Shown piece after piece: positions 22,584 to 34,569 of a stretch of 64,000 nucleotides of DNA. The stretch is from Nematostella vectensis (lineage: Eukaryota > Cnidaria > Anthozoa > Actiniaria > Edwardsiidae): the NCBI RefSeq assembly GCF_932526225.1, contig NC_064038.1:2606001-2670000 (forward strand). The letters run 5' to 3'. Within the stretch, counting starts at the first letter, position 1. Each line of letters starts with the position of its first letter. Position numbers and translations under genes: made by a program. The notes below the pieces were generated by a model that saw only the letters and a program-made list of their open reading frames with translations, ran no database searches and was not told where the DNA came from.

Positions 22584-25583
22584 TCAATGCTAGAACCTCC
22601 ATTAGAAGCGAGTCACCATTGTTAGCCTATTTTGCATGCCTGCACTGCATCATGGGAGTCTTGGAAACACCTTGACAGACAGGCGGGCAATCTCCTCCAA
22701 CAGAATCATAACAGTTTTTTTATAAGTCTCTTTGCCCCGAAGCCAAACAAAACATTTCCAGGTCCAAGAAACCCAGAATAAGCCTGAAAACAATTTTCAG
22801 TCAACGGTAGCTTAGCTTAACTGGTAGTGTTGGACTTGAAATAGGGGGGGAGGTTTCTGTTTTCAGTCTGTTTTTCTTACAATGTTGCTCAAAAGTAACC
22901 AGGAGTGAAAGGGTTGAAGTGAAATACAGCTATACTTAGTCAGGGTAGACAGTATTGCGGATTTTTTCGATATTCTATGCGATTTTACAAACCTCTCCCC
23001 CTTACGTCTTTCATTGCATTTTTTATTTTTTTTTTAATGAATATTTAGGCCGGTGAATAGCTTAATAAGCTCTACAAAGAAAAATAGAATCGCCAAATCG
23101 CACTTTTTTATTTCTATTTACTTTTGCTTTTTGCATGATATTAAAAAAACGGTTCCTAAAAAAACGTTTTTCTTTCTTCGCTTGTTTGATGTCCTGTACA
23201 CGATAAAAGACAATGCGCCCGTGCGTTACGATGCCACGCGCCGACATAGCGAGCCCCCAAGGGACTCAAGACGCCCAAATAGACCTGTATTTTTTTCACC
23301 CTCTATCTCAGCGAGCTGTGCGTGGCGTAACCGTATTACAGGCCTGGGATCCTGGTTATTGTCCTCCCCATTAATGCGCGGGTTGGAATACCTTGCAAGA
23401 GTGTTGTACAGCATATTCGCCGGAAATATCGGTGCTTGGGGCCTTTGGGTTCTTTACAGCCTTCCGTAAAAGCCTTGTGCTGCCATACCGATTGGGTAAT
23501 CCGTATGTATGGTTTCCGTTTTGTTTTTCAGGTCGGGTTCGATCCCATGCCAATGGCATTTTTTTCTTTTTTTTTTCTATTAATTTTTTTTTTGTAGAGC
23601 TTAACCCCTCTCACTCCTGCGTAGTTTTCGGAAAAATAAGAAGAAAAAAAAAAACAAGAGAAAAACAAACAAAAAAAAAACAGACCATCCAAACAACCGT
23701 CTGACTTTGGGGGGAGGAGTGTTGACTGGCCCTCCCCCTCGTGACTTTTTCTCCGGATCTCCGGATCAATTCCGTAATGGCATCCATCGGAGTATGGAAA
23801 TGGACCTGGAGGATACAAGCCTGGTATACATCATACATCTAGCAAAATGAGCTTGCTAGATTTACTGATGTCAACATTAGAAGGGGGAGGGACACTCTTT
23901 TCATACAGTACAATATTGCAGTTGTTACCTATTATTGAATAAGTGGGTAACATGTCTTTGTTTATCAAACAAGGTCTATTTATGAGACAAGCAAATTCAA
24001 GGGAGAGCTGTTGAAATAACAGGGGAATGTTGAAGGAAAAACAATTATCTGATTAAAAAACTACTGTAGATTCCTTTGCACGAAGATAATAACAAACATA
24101 ATTGTGATTGTTATTTAGGAGGAACGAGACGAGTTCTACAACATTCTATGAAAAGTATGTATTACTCATCTAAATTATACAAGTAAAAAATTCTATTTAA
24201 AAAAATACTGTAAGTAATTAGGTAAATCCTAAAACATGTATAACATGTACAACACACTAAAAACTCCATGGCTATTGACTGTTTTCTACTCACATGTTTT
24301 TACAGTATATACAATTTCATTCTGGTACATCTTGTGGTCACTGTGCCATCTTCAGGGCTACACCCAAAGCACATGTGCACCCCATCTACCTAAGGGTGTC
24401 GGCTGCACAGGTGTTCCTGATGAAGGAGGGTAAGGAGGGCAGGAAAAGGTTCTGCGACACCTTGCTTTTATGGACCCCTATGATTCCGAGTTGAGTGTGG
24501 CCCCTGTAGATGTTGACAGGTCAACCTCACAGCCACATGAAAGAAATGCCTAATATCTTATGCTTTACAGTGAGTGTTTTGCAGTCAAGTTGGTTTCTGT
24601 TAGTGGGTAAAAATTATTATAAATAATTGTAATTATGACTATGGTCACACTGTACATATAGAACTGTAAATGAATAGAAAAAAAGTATATATTTCCAGTC
24701 AAACTACAGAATTGCATGATAACCTTGAAAGTATTGAATAAAAGACTGCAAAACCAACATATTTTGTACTAGTTGCTTAGTTGGTTGAATTGACCACGGG
24801 CAATTTTAAGCTGAATTCCTCCTTCCCCCACTCCCCCACCCCAGAAAAAAAAAATAATAAAAGAAAACTAAAACTAAAACAAAACCAACAGAGACCCCCT
24901 TCCAGCTATTTTCTCTTATTTTTTCACAGCTATTTAAAGGGGCAGTGCCATGGTAAGTGCTTTCAATAGCTCTCTGAACCTGACACAATGAAATTTAGTA
25001 AACTCTAATACTGACTTATGAGCTTTTGGTACATGTGGGGGACTAAAATTCAAAGAAAATGACCACAAACTGTCAATAAACATAGTTTCTATAAAATATT
25101 GCTTTCAATAAAATATTGCATATTATTTTAACAAGGTATTGACAGCTTTTAAAAAGGTCAACTATTTGTAGGCGATTAAAAGCCTACAATAAACACTGAC
25201 ATGCGCAGTACCATGACGCTGTCCCTTTAAGTCTTTCATTGCCATAACGCCCTGAGACGCCTGTAAAATATAGGCCCAACTCCAAAACGTCAAAAATGCA
25301 AACTAAACATCACCAGACCCGGATACTCAAAGATTCATCCAAGGCATAGACGACCTGCAAAAGCGCATCTGAGCAATGTAATAGAATTGACTCTTTTGTC
25401 AAAATATCAGCCTTAATTGCTGACCAATTCGTAATAAAATGCTTAAACTTAGAAACATTTCTTACCAAAAAAGACACAAAATTCCGAACTACAAATAGAG
25501 ACAAGCAAACACAGATCAAGTCACCAATAGATACCTTTATTGCGCTCCGTCAGGTCCCATTTTACAGCAATCAGTCACAATAA
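22584..25583. repeat. Array unit U7
   Basis: 3000 bp. B-box 23536-23546, MITE-like element 24934-25230. The T-run after AGACCTGTA near 23289 is two bases shorter than usual, which joins two otherwise separate plus-strand frames. Other changes are CGTGACTTTTTC near 23741, TTTATGAGAC near 23980 and ATCTGAGCAATG near 25368. Confidence 0.97.
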
Positions 25584-28500
25584 TCAATGCTAGAACCTCC
25601 ATTAGAAGCGAGTCACCATTGTTAGCCTATTTTGCATGCCTGCACTGCATCATGGGAGTCTTGGAAACACCTTGACAGACAGGCGGGCAATCTCCTCCAA
25701 CAGAATCATAACAGTTTTTTTATAAGTCTCTTTGCCCCGAAGCCAAACAAAACATTTCAAGGTCCAAGAAACCCAGAATAAGCCTGAAAACAATTTTCAG
25801 TCAACGGTAGCTTAGCTTAACTGGTAGTGTTGGACTTGAAATAGGGGGGGAGGTTTCTGTTTTCAGTCTGTTTTTCTTACAATGTTGCTCAAAAGTAACC
25901 AGGAGTGAAAGGGTTGAAGTGAAATACAGCTATACTTAGTCAGGGTAGACAGTATTGCGGATTTTTTCGATATTCTATGCGATTTTACAAACCTCTCCCC
26001 CTTACGTCTTTCATTGCATTTTTTATTTTTTTTTTTAATGAATATTTAGGCCGGTGAATAGCTTAATAAGCTCTACAAAGAAAAATAGAATCGCCAAATC
26101 GCACTTTTTTTATTTCTATTTATTTTTGCTTTTTGCATGATATTAAAAAAACGGTTCCTAAAAAAACGTTTTTCTTTCTTTGCTTGTCTGATGTCCTGTA
26201 CACGATAAAAGACAATGCGCCCGTGCGTTTCGATGCCACGCGCCGACATAGCGAGCCCCCAAGGGACTCAAGACGCCCAAATAGACCTGTATTTTTTTTC
26301 ACCCTCTATTTCAGCGAGCTGTGCGTGGCGTAACCGTATTACAGGCCTGGGATCCTGGTTATTGTCCTCCCCATTAATGCGCGGGTTGGAATACCTTGCA
26401 AGAGTGTTGTACAGCATATTCGCCGGAAATATAGGTGCTTGGGGCCTTCGGGTTCTTTACAGCCTTCCGTAAAAGCCTTGTGCTGCCATACCGATTGGGT
26501 AATCCGTATGTATGGTTTCCGTTTTGTTTTTCAGGTCGGGTTCGATCCCATGCCAATGGCATTTTTTTCTTTTTTTTTTCTATTAATTTTTTTTTTCGTA
26601 AAGCTTAACCCCTCTCACTCCTGCGTAGTTTTCGGAAAAATAATAAGAAAAAAAAAACAAGAAAAAAAAAAAAAACAAAAAAAAAACAGACCATTTAAAC
26701 AACCGTCTGAATTTGGGGGGAGGAGTGTTGACTGGCCCTCCCCCTCGTGAATTTTTCTCCGGATCTCCGGATCAATTCCGTAATGGCATCCATCGGAGTA
26801 TGGAAATGGACCTGGAGGATACAAGCCTGGTATACATCATACATCTAGCAAAATGAGCTTGCTAGATTTACTGATGTCAACATTAGAAGGGGGAGGGACA
26901 CTCTTTTCATACAGTACAATATTGCAGTTGTTACCTATTATTGAATAAGTGGGTAACATGTCTTTGTTTATCAAACAAGGTCTATTTCTGAGACAAGCAA
27001 ATTCAAGGGAGAGCTGTTGAAATAACAGGGGAATGTTGAAGGAAAAACAATTATCTGATTAAAAAACTACTGTAGATTCCTTTGCACGAAGATAATAACA
27101 AACATAATTTTGATTGTTATTTAGGAGGAACGAGACGAGTTCTACAACATACTATGAAAAGTATGTATTACTCATCTAAATTATACAAGTAAAAAATTCT
27201 ATTTAAAAAAATACTGTAAGTAATTAGGTAAATCCTAAAACATGTATAACATGTACAACACACTAAAAACTCCATGGCTATTGACTGTTTTCTACTCACA
27301 TGTTTTTACAGTATATGCAATTTCATTCTGGTACATCTTGTGGTCACTGTGCCATCTTCAGGGCTACACCCAAAGCACCTGTGCACCCCATCCACCTAAG
27401 TGTGTCGGCTGCACAGGTGTTCCTGATGAAGGAGGGTAAGGAGGGCAGGAAAAGGTTCTGCGACACCTTGCTTTTATGGACCCCTATGATTCCGAGTTTA
27501 GTGTGGCCCCTGTAGATGTTGATGACAGGTCAACCTCACAGCCACATGAAAGAAATGCCTAATATCTTATGCTTTACAGTGAGTGTTTTGCAGTCAAGTT
27601 GGTTTCTGTTAGTTTGTAAAAATTATTATAAATAATTGTAATCATGACTATGGTCACACTGTACATATAGAACTGTAAATGAATAGAAAAAAAGTATATA
27701 TTTCCAGTCAAACTACAGAATTGCATGATAACCTTGAAAGTATTGAATAAAAGACTGCAAAACCAACATCTTTTGTACTAGTTGCTTAGTTGGTTGAATT
27801 GACCACGGGCAATTTTAAGCTGAATTCCTCCTTCCCCCACTCCCCCACCCCAGAAAAAAAATAATAAAAGAAAACTAAAACTAAAACAAAACCAACAGAG
27901 ACCCCCTCCAGCTATTTTCTCTTATTTTTACAGCTATTTAAAGGGGCAGTGCCATGGTAAGTGCTATCAATAGCTCTCTGAACCTGACAAAATGAAATTT
28001 AGTAAACTCTAATACTGACTTATGAGCTTTTGGTACATGTGGGGGACTTAAATTCAAAGAAAATGACCACAAACTGTCAATAAACATAGTTTCTATAAAA
28101 TATTGCTTTCAATAAAATATTGCATATTATTTTAACAAGGTATTGACAGCTTTTAAAAAGGTCAACTATTTGTAGGCGATTAAAAGCCTACAATAAACAT
28201 TGACATGCGCAGTACCATGACGCTGTCCCTTTAAGTCTTTCATTGACATAACGCCCTGAGACGCCTGTAAAATATAGGCCCAACTCCAAAACGTCAAAAA
28301 TGCAAACTAAACATCACCAGACCCGGATACTCATAGATTCATCCAAGGCATAGACGACCTGCAAAAGCGCATCTAAGCAATGTAATAGAATTGAATCTTT
28401 TTTCAAAATATCAACCTTAATTGCTGACCAATTCGTAATAAAATGCTTAAACTTAGAAACATTTCTTACCAAAAAAGACACAAAATTCCGAACTACAAAT

Positions 28501-28587
28501 AGAGACAAGCAAACACAGATCAAGTCACCAATAGATACCTTTATTGCGCTCCGTCAGGTCCCATTTTACAGCAATCAGTCACAATAA
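25584..28587. repeat. Array unit U8
   Basis: 3004 bp. B-box 26539-26549, MITE-like element 27938-28234. Private changes include a 3-bp repeat, GTTGATGACAGG near 27517, GTTTAGTGTGG, AAGTGTGTCGG and TTAGTTTGTAAA. It shares AATTGAATCTTTTTTC and AACATTGACATG near its right end with U10 and U13. Confidence 0.97.
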
Positions 28588-31579
28588 TCAATGCTAGAAC
28601 CTCCATTAGAAGCGAGTCACCATTGTTAGCCTATTTTGCATGCCTGCACTGCATCATGGGAGTCTTGGAAACACCTTGACAGACAGGCGGGCAATCTCCT
28701 CCAACAGAATCATAACAGTTTTTTTATAAGTCTCTTTGCCCCGAAGCCAAACAAAACATTTCCAGGTCCAAGAAACCCAGAATAAGCCTGAAAACAATTA
28801 GCTTAGCTTAGCTGGTAGTGTTGGACTTGAAATAGGGGGGGAGGTTTCTGTTTTCAGTCTGTTTTTCTTACAATGTTGCTCAAAAGTAACCAGGAGTGAA
28901 AGGGTTGAAGTGAAATACAGCTATACTTAGTCAGGGTAGACAGTATTGCGGATTTTTTCGATATTCTATGCGATTTTACAAACCTCTCCCCCTTACGTCT
29001 TTCATTGCATTTTTTAGTTTTTTTTTAATGAATATTTAGGCCGGTGAATAGCTTAATAAGCTCTACAAAGAAAAATAGAATCGCCAAATCGCACTTTTTT
29101 TATTTCTATTTATTTTTGCTTTTTGCATGATATTAAAAAAAAGGTTCCTAAAAAAAACATTTTTCTTTTTTCGCTTGTTTGATGTCCTGTACACGATAAA
29201 AGACAATGCGCCCGTGCGTTACGATGCCACGCGCCGACATAGCGAGCCCCCAAGGGACTCAAGACGCCCAAATAGACCTGTATTTTTTTTCACCCTCTAT
29301 CTCAGCGAGCTGTGCGTGGCGTAACCGTATTACAGGCCTGGGATCCTGGTTATTGTCCTCCCCATTAATGCGCGGGTTGGAATACCTTGCAAGAGTGTTG
29401 TACAGCATATTCGCCGGAAATATCGGTGCTTGGGGCCTTCGGGTTCTTTACAGCCTTCCGTAAAAGCCTTGTGCTGCCATAAGGATTGGGTAATCCGTAT
29501 GTATGGTTTCCGTTTTGTTTTTCAGGTCGGGTTCGATCCCATGCCAATGGCATTTTTTTTCTCTTTTTTTTTTTCTATTAATTTTTTTTTCGTAGAGCTT
29601 AACCCCTCTCACTCCTGCGTAGTTTTCGGAAAAATAAGAAGAAAAAAAAAAACAAGAAAAAAAAAAAACAAAAAAAACAGACCATCTAAACAACCGTCTG
29701 ACTTTGGGGGGAGGAGTGTTGACTGGCCCTCCCCCTCGTGAATGTTTCTCCGGATCTCCGGATCAATTCCGTAATGGCATCCATCGGAGTACGGAAATGG
29801 ACCTGGAGGATACAAGCCTGGTATACATCATACATCTAGCAAAATGAGCTTGCTAGATTTACTGATGTCAACATTAGAAGGGGAAGGGACACTCTTTTCA
29901 TACAGTACAATATTGCAGTTGTTACATATTATTGAATAAGTGGGTAACATGTCTTTGTTTATCAAACAAGGTCTATTTCTGAGACAAGCAAATTCAAGGG
30001 AGAGCTGTTGAAATAACAGGGGAATGTTGAAGGAAAAACAATTATCTGATTAAAAAACTACTGTAGATTCCTTTGCACGAAGATAATAACAAACATAATT
30101 TTGATTGTTATTTAGGAGGAACGAGACGAGTTCTACAACATACTATGAAAAGTATGTATTACTCATCTAAATTATACAAGTAAAAAATTCTATTTAAAAA
30201 AAATACTGTAAGTAATTAGGTAAATCCTAAAACATGTATAACATGTACAACACACTAAAAACTCCATGGCTATTGACTGTTTTCTACTCACATGTTTTTA
30301 CAGTATATACAATTTCATTCTGGTACATCTTGTGGTCACTGTGCCATCTTCAGGGCTACACCCAAAGCACCTGTGCACCCCATCCACCTAAGGGTGTCGG
30401 CTGCACAGGTGTTCCTGATGAAGGAGGGTAAGGAGGGCAGGAAAAGGTTCTGCGACACCTTGCTTTTATGGACCCCTATGATTCCGAGTTGAGTGTGGCC
30501 CCTGTAGATGTTGACAGGTCAACCTCACAGCCACATGAAAGAAATGCCTAATATCTTATGCTTTACAGTGAGTGTTTTGCAGTCAAGTTGGTTTCTGTTA
30601 GTGGGTAAAAATTATTATAAATAATTGTAATCATGACTATGGTCACACTGTACATATAGAACTGTAAATGAATAGAAAAAAAAGTATATATTTCCAGTCA
30701 AACTACAGAATTGCATAATAACCTTGAAAGTATTGAATAAAAGACTGCAAAACCAACATCTTTTGTACTAGTTGCTTAGTTGGTTGAATTGACCACGGGC
30801 AATTTTAAGCTGAATTCCTCCTTCCCCCACTCCCCCACCCCAGAAAAAAAATAATAAAAGAAAACTAAAACTAAAACAAAACCAACAGAGACCCCCTCCA
30901 TCTATTTTCTCTTATTTTTTTACAGCTATTTAAAGGGGCAGTGCCATGGTAAGTGCTTTCAATAGCTCTCTGAACCTGACACAATGAAATTTAGTAAACT
31001 CTAATACTGACTTATGAGCTTTTGGTACATGTGGTGGACTTAAATTCAAAGAAAATGACCACAAACTGTCAATAAACATAGTTTCTATAAAATATTGCTT
31101 TCAATAAAATATTGCATATTATTTTAACAAGGTATTGACAGCTTTTAAAAAGGTCAACTATTTGTAGGCGATTAAAAGCCTACAATAAACACTGACATGC
31201 GCAGTACCATGACGCTGTCCCTTTAAGTCTTTCATTGCCATAACTCCCTGAGACGCCTGTAAAATATAGGCCCAACTCCAAAACGTCAAAAATGCAAACT
31301 AAACATCACCAGACCCGGATACTCATAGATTCATCCAAGGCATAGACGACCTGCAAAAGCGCATCTAAGCAATGTAATAGAATTGACTCTTTTGTCAAAA
31401 TATCAACCTTAATTGCTGACCAATTCGTAATAAAATGCTTAAACTTAGAAACATTTCTTACCAAAAAAGACACAAAATTCCGAACTACAAATAGAGACAA
31501 GCAAACACAGATCAAGTCACCAATAGATACCTTTATTGCGCTCCGTCAGGTCCCATTTTACAGCAATCAGTCACAATAA
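28588..31579. repeat. Array unit U9
   Basis: 2992 bp. B-box 29530-29540, MITE-like element 30930-31226. The tRNA-like head is altered: the sequence from CAATT to CTGG near 28795 is 13 bp shorter than in other units and now holds three AGCTT-type repeats. CCATAAGGATTGG near 29478 changes the A-box-like element. The unit carries the perfect CACCTGTGCA hairpin. Confidence 0.97.
30368..30411. repeat. Hairpin with 10-bp perfect arms inside the exon-like cassette
   Basis: The arms CACCTGTGCA and TGCACAGGTG enclose a 24-nt loop that itself holds CACC-TAAG-GGTG, so a nested stem is possible. Units U8, U9, U11-U13 and later have this perfect form. U1-U7 and U10 have CACATGTGCA and thus one mismatch. 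In U11 and U14 23 bases of the loop are gone. Confidence 0.8.
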
Positions 31580-34569
31580 TCTATGCTAGAACCTCCATTA
31601 GAAGCGAGTCACCATTGTTAGCCTATTTTGCATGCCTGCACTGCATCATGGGAGTCTTGGAAACACCTTGACAGACAGGCGGGCAATCTCCTCCAACAGA
31701 ATCATAACAGTTTTTTTATAAGTCTCTTTGCCCCGAAGCCAAACAAAACATTTCCAGGTCCAAGAAACCCAGAATAAGCCTGAAAACAATTTTCAGTCAA
31801 CGGTAGCTTAGCTTAACTGGTAGTGTTGGACTTGAAATAGGGGGGGAGGTTTCTGTTTTCAGTCTGTTTTTCTTACATTGTTGCTCAAAAGTAACCAGGA
31901 GTGAAAGGGTTAAAGTGAAATACAGCTATACTTAGTCAGGGTAGACAGTATTGCGGATTTTTTCGATATTCTATGCGATTTTACAAACCTCTCCCCCTTA
32001 CGTCTTTCATTGCATTTTTTATTTTTTTTTAATGAATATTTAGGCCGGTGAATAGCTTAATAAGCTCTACAAAGAAAAATAGAATCGCCAAATCGCACTT
32101 TTTTTATTTCTATTTATTTTTGCTTTTTGCATGATATTAAAAAAACGGTTCCTAAAAAAAACGTTTTTCTTTCTTCGCTTGTTTGATGTCCTGTACACGA
32201 TAAAAGACAATGCGCCCGTGCGTTACGATGCCACGCGCCGACATAGCGAGCCCCCAAGGGACTCAAGACGCCCAAATAGACCTGTGTTTTTTTTCACCCT
32301 CTATCTCAGCGAGCTGTGCGTGGCGTAACCGTATTACAGGCCTGGGATCCTGGTTATTGTCCTCCCCATTAATGCGCGGGTTGGAATACCTTGCAAGAGT
32401 GTTGTACAGCATATTCGCCGGAAATATCGGTGCTTGGGGCCTTCGGGTTCTTTACAGCCTTCCGTAAAAGCCTTGTGCTGCCATACCGATTGGGTAATCC
32501 GTATGTATGGTTTCCGTTTTGTTTTTCAGGTCGGGTTCGATCCCATGCCAATGGCCTTTTTTTTTTTCTATTAATTTTTTTTTTCGTAGAGCTTAACCCC
32601 TCTCACTCCTGCGTAGTTTTCGAAAATAAGAAGAAAAAAAAAACAAGAAAAAAAAAACAAAAAAAAAAACAGACCATCCAAACAACCGTATGACTTTGGG
32701 GGGAGGAGTGTTGACTGGCCCTCCCCCTCGTGAATGTTTCTCCGGATCTCCGGATCAATTCCGTAATGGCATCCATCGGAGTACGGAAATGGACCTGGAG
32801 GATACAAGCCTGGTATACATCATACATCTAGCAAAATGAGCTTGCTAGATTTACTGATGTCAACATTAGAAGGGGGAGGGACACTATTTTCATACAGTAC
32901 AATATTGCAGTTGTTACCTATTATTGAATAAGTGGGTAACATGTCTTTGTTTATCAAACAAGGTCTATTTCTGAGACAAGCAAATTCAAGGGAGAGCTGT
33001 TGAAATAACAGGGGAATGTTGAAGGAAAAACAATTATCTGATTAAAAAACTACTGTAGATTCCTTTGCACGAAGATAATAACAAACATAATTTTGATTGT
33101 TATTTAGGAGGAACGAGACGAGTTCTACAACATACTATGAAAAGTATGTATTACTCATCTAAATTATACAAGTAAAAAATTCTATTTAAAAAAATTCTGT
33201 AAGTAATTAGGTAAATCCTAAAACATGTATAACATGTACAACACACTAAAAACTCCATGGCTATTGACTGTTTTCTACTCACATGTTTTTACAGTATATA
33301 CAATTTCATTCTGGTACATCTTGTGGTCACTGTGCCATCTTCAGGGCTACACCCAAAGCACATGTGCACCCCATCCACCTAAGGGTGTCGGCTGCACAGG
33401 TGTTCCTGATGAAGGAGGGTAAGGAGGGCAGGAAAAGGTTCTGCGACACCTTGCTTTTATGGACCCCTATGATTCCGAGTTGAGTGTGGCCCCTGTAGAT
33501 GTTGACAGGTCAACCTCACAGCCACATGAAAGAAATGCCTAATATCTTATGCTTTACAGTGAGTGTTTTGCAGTCAAGTTGGTTTCTGTTAGTGGGTAAA
33601 AATTATTATAAATAATTGTAATCATGACTATGGTCACACTGTACATATAGAACTGTAAATGAATAGAAAAAAAGTATATATTTCCAGTCAAACTACAGAA
33701 TTGCATGATAACCTTGAAAGTATTGAATAAAAGACTGCAAAACCAACATCTTTTGTACTAGTTGCTTAGTTGGTTGAATTGACCACGGGCAATTTGAAGC
33801 TGAATTCCTCCTTCCCCCACTCCCCCACCCCAGAAAAAAAATAATAAAAGAAAACTAAAACTAAACCAAAACTAACAGAGGCCCCCTCCAGCTATTTTCT
33901 CTTATTTTTTTACAGCTATTTAAAGGGGCAGTGCCATGGTAAGTTCTTTCAATAGCTCTCTGAACCTGACACAATGAAATTTAGTAAACTCTAATACTGA
34001 CTTATGAGCTTTTGGTACATGTGGGGGACTTAAATTCAAAGAAAATGACCACAAACTGTCAATAAACATAGTTTCTATAAAATATTGCTTTCAATAAAAT
34101 ATTGCATATTATTTTAACAAGGTATTGACAGCTTTTAAAAAGGTCAACTATTTGTAGGCGATTAAAAGCCTACAATAAACATTGACATGCGCAGTACCAT
34201 GACGCTGTCCCTTTAAGTCTTTCATTGCCATAACGCCCTGAGACGCCTGTAAAATATAGGCCCAACTCCAAAACGTCAAAAATGCAAACTAAACATCACC
34301 AGACCCGGATACTCATAGATTCATCCAAGGCATAGACGACCTGCAAAAGCGCATCTAAGCAATGTAATAGAATTGAATCTTTTTTCAAAATATCAACCTT
34401 AATTGCTGACCAATTCGTAATAAAATGCTTAAACTTAGAAACATTTCTTACCAAAAAAGACACAAAATTCCGAACTACAAATAGAGACAAGCAAACACAG
34501 ATCAAGTCACCAATAGATACCTTTATTGCGCTCCGTCAGGTCCCATTTTACAGCAATCAGTCACAATAA
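31580..34569. repeat. Array unit U10
   Basis: 2990 bp. B-box 32534-32544, MITE-like element 33920-34216. It begins TCTATGCTAG, shared only with U15. The left inverted repeat reads GGGTTAAAG, restoring TTAA (31910-31913). The right part has CTAAACCAAAACTAACAGAG and GAATCTTTTTTC, shared with U13. Confidence 0.97.
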
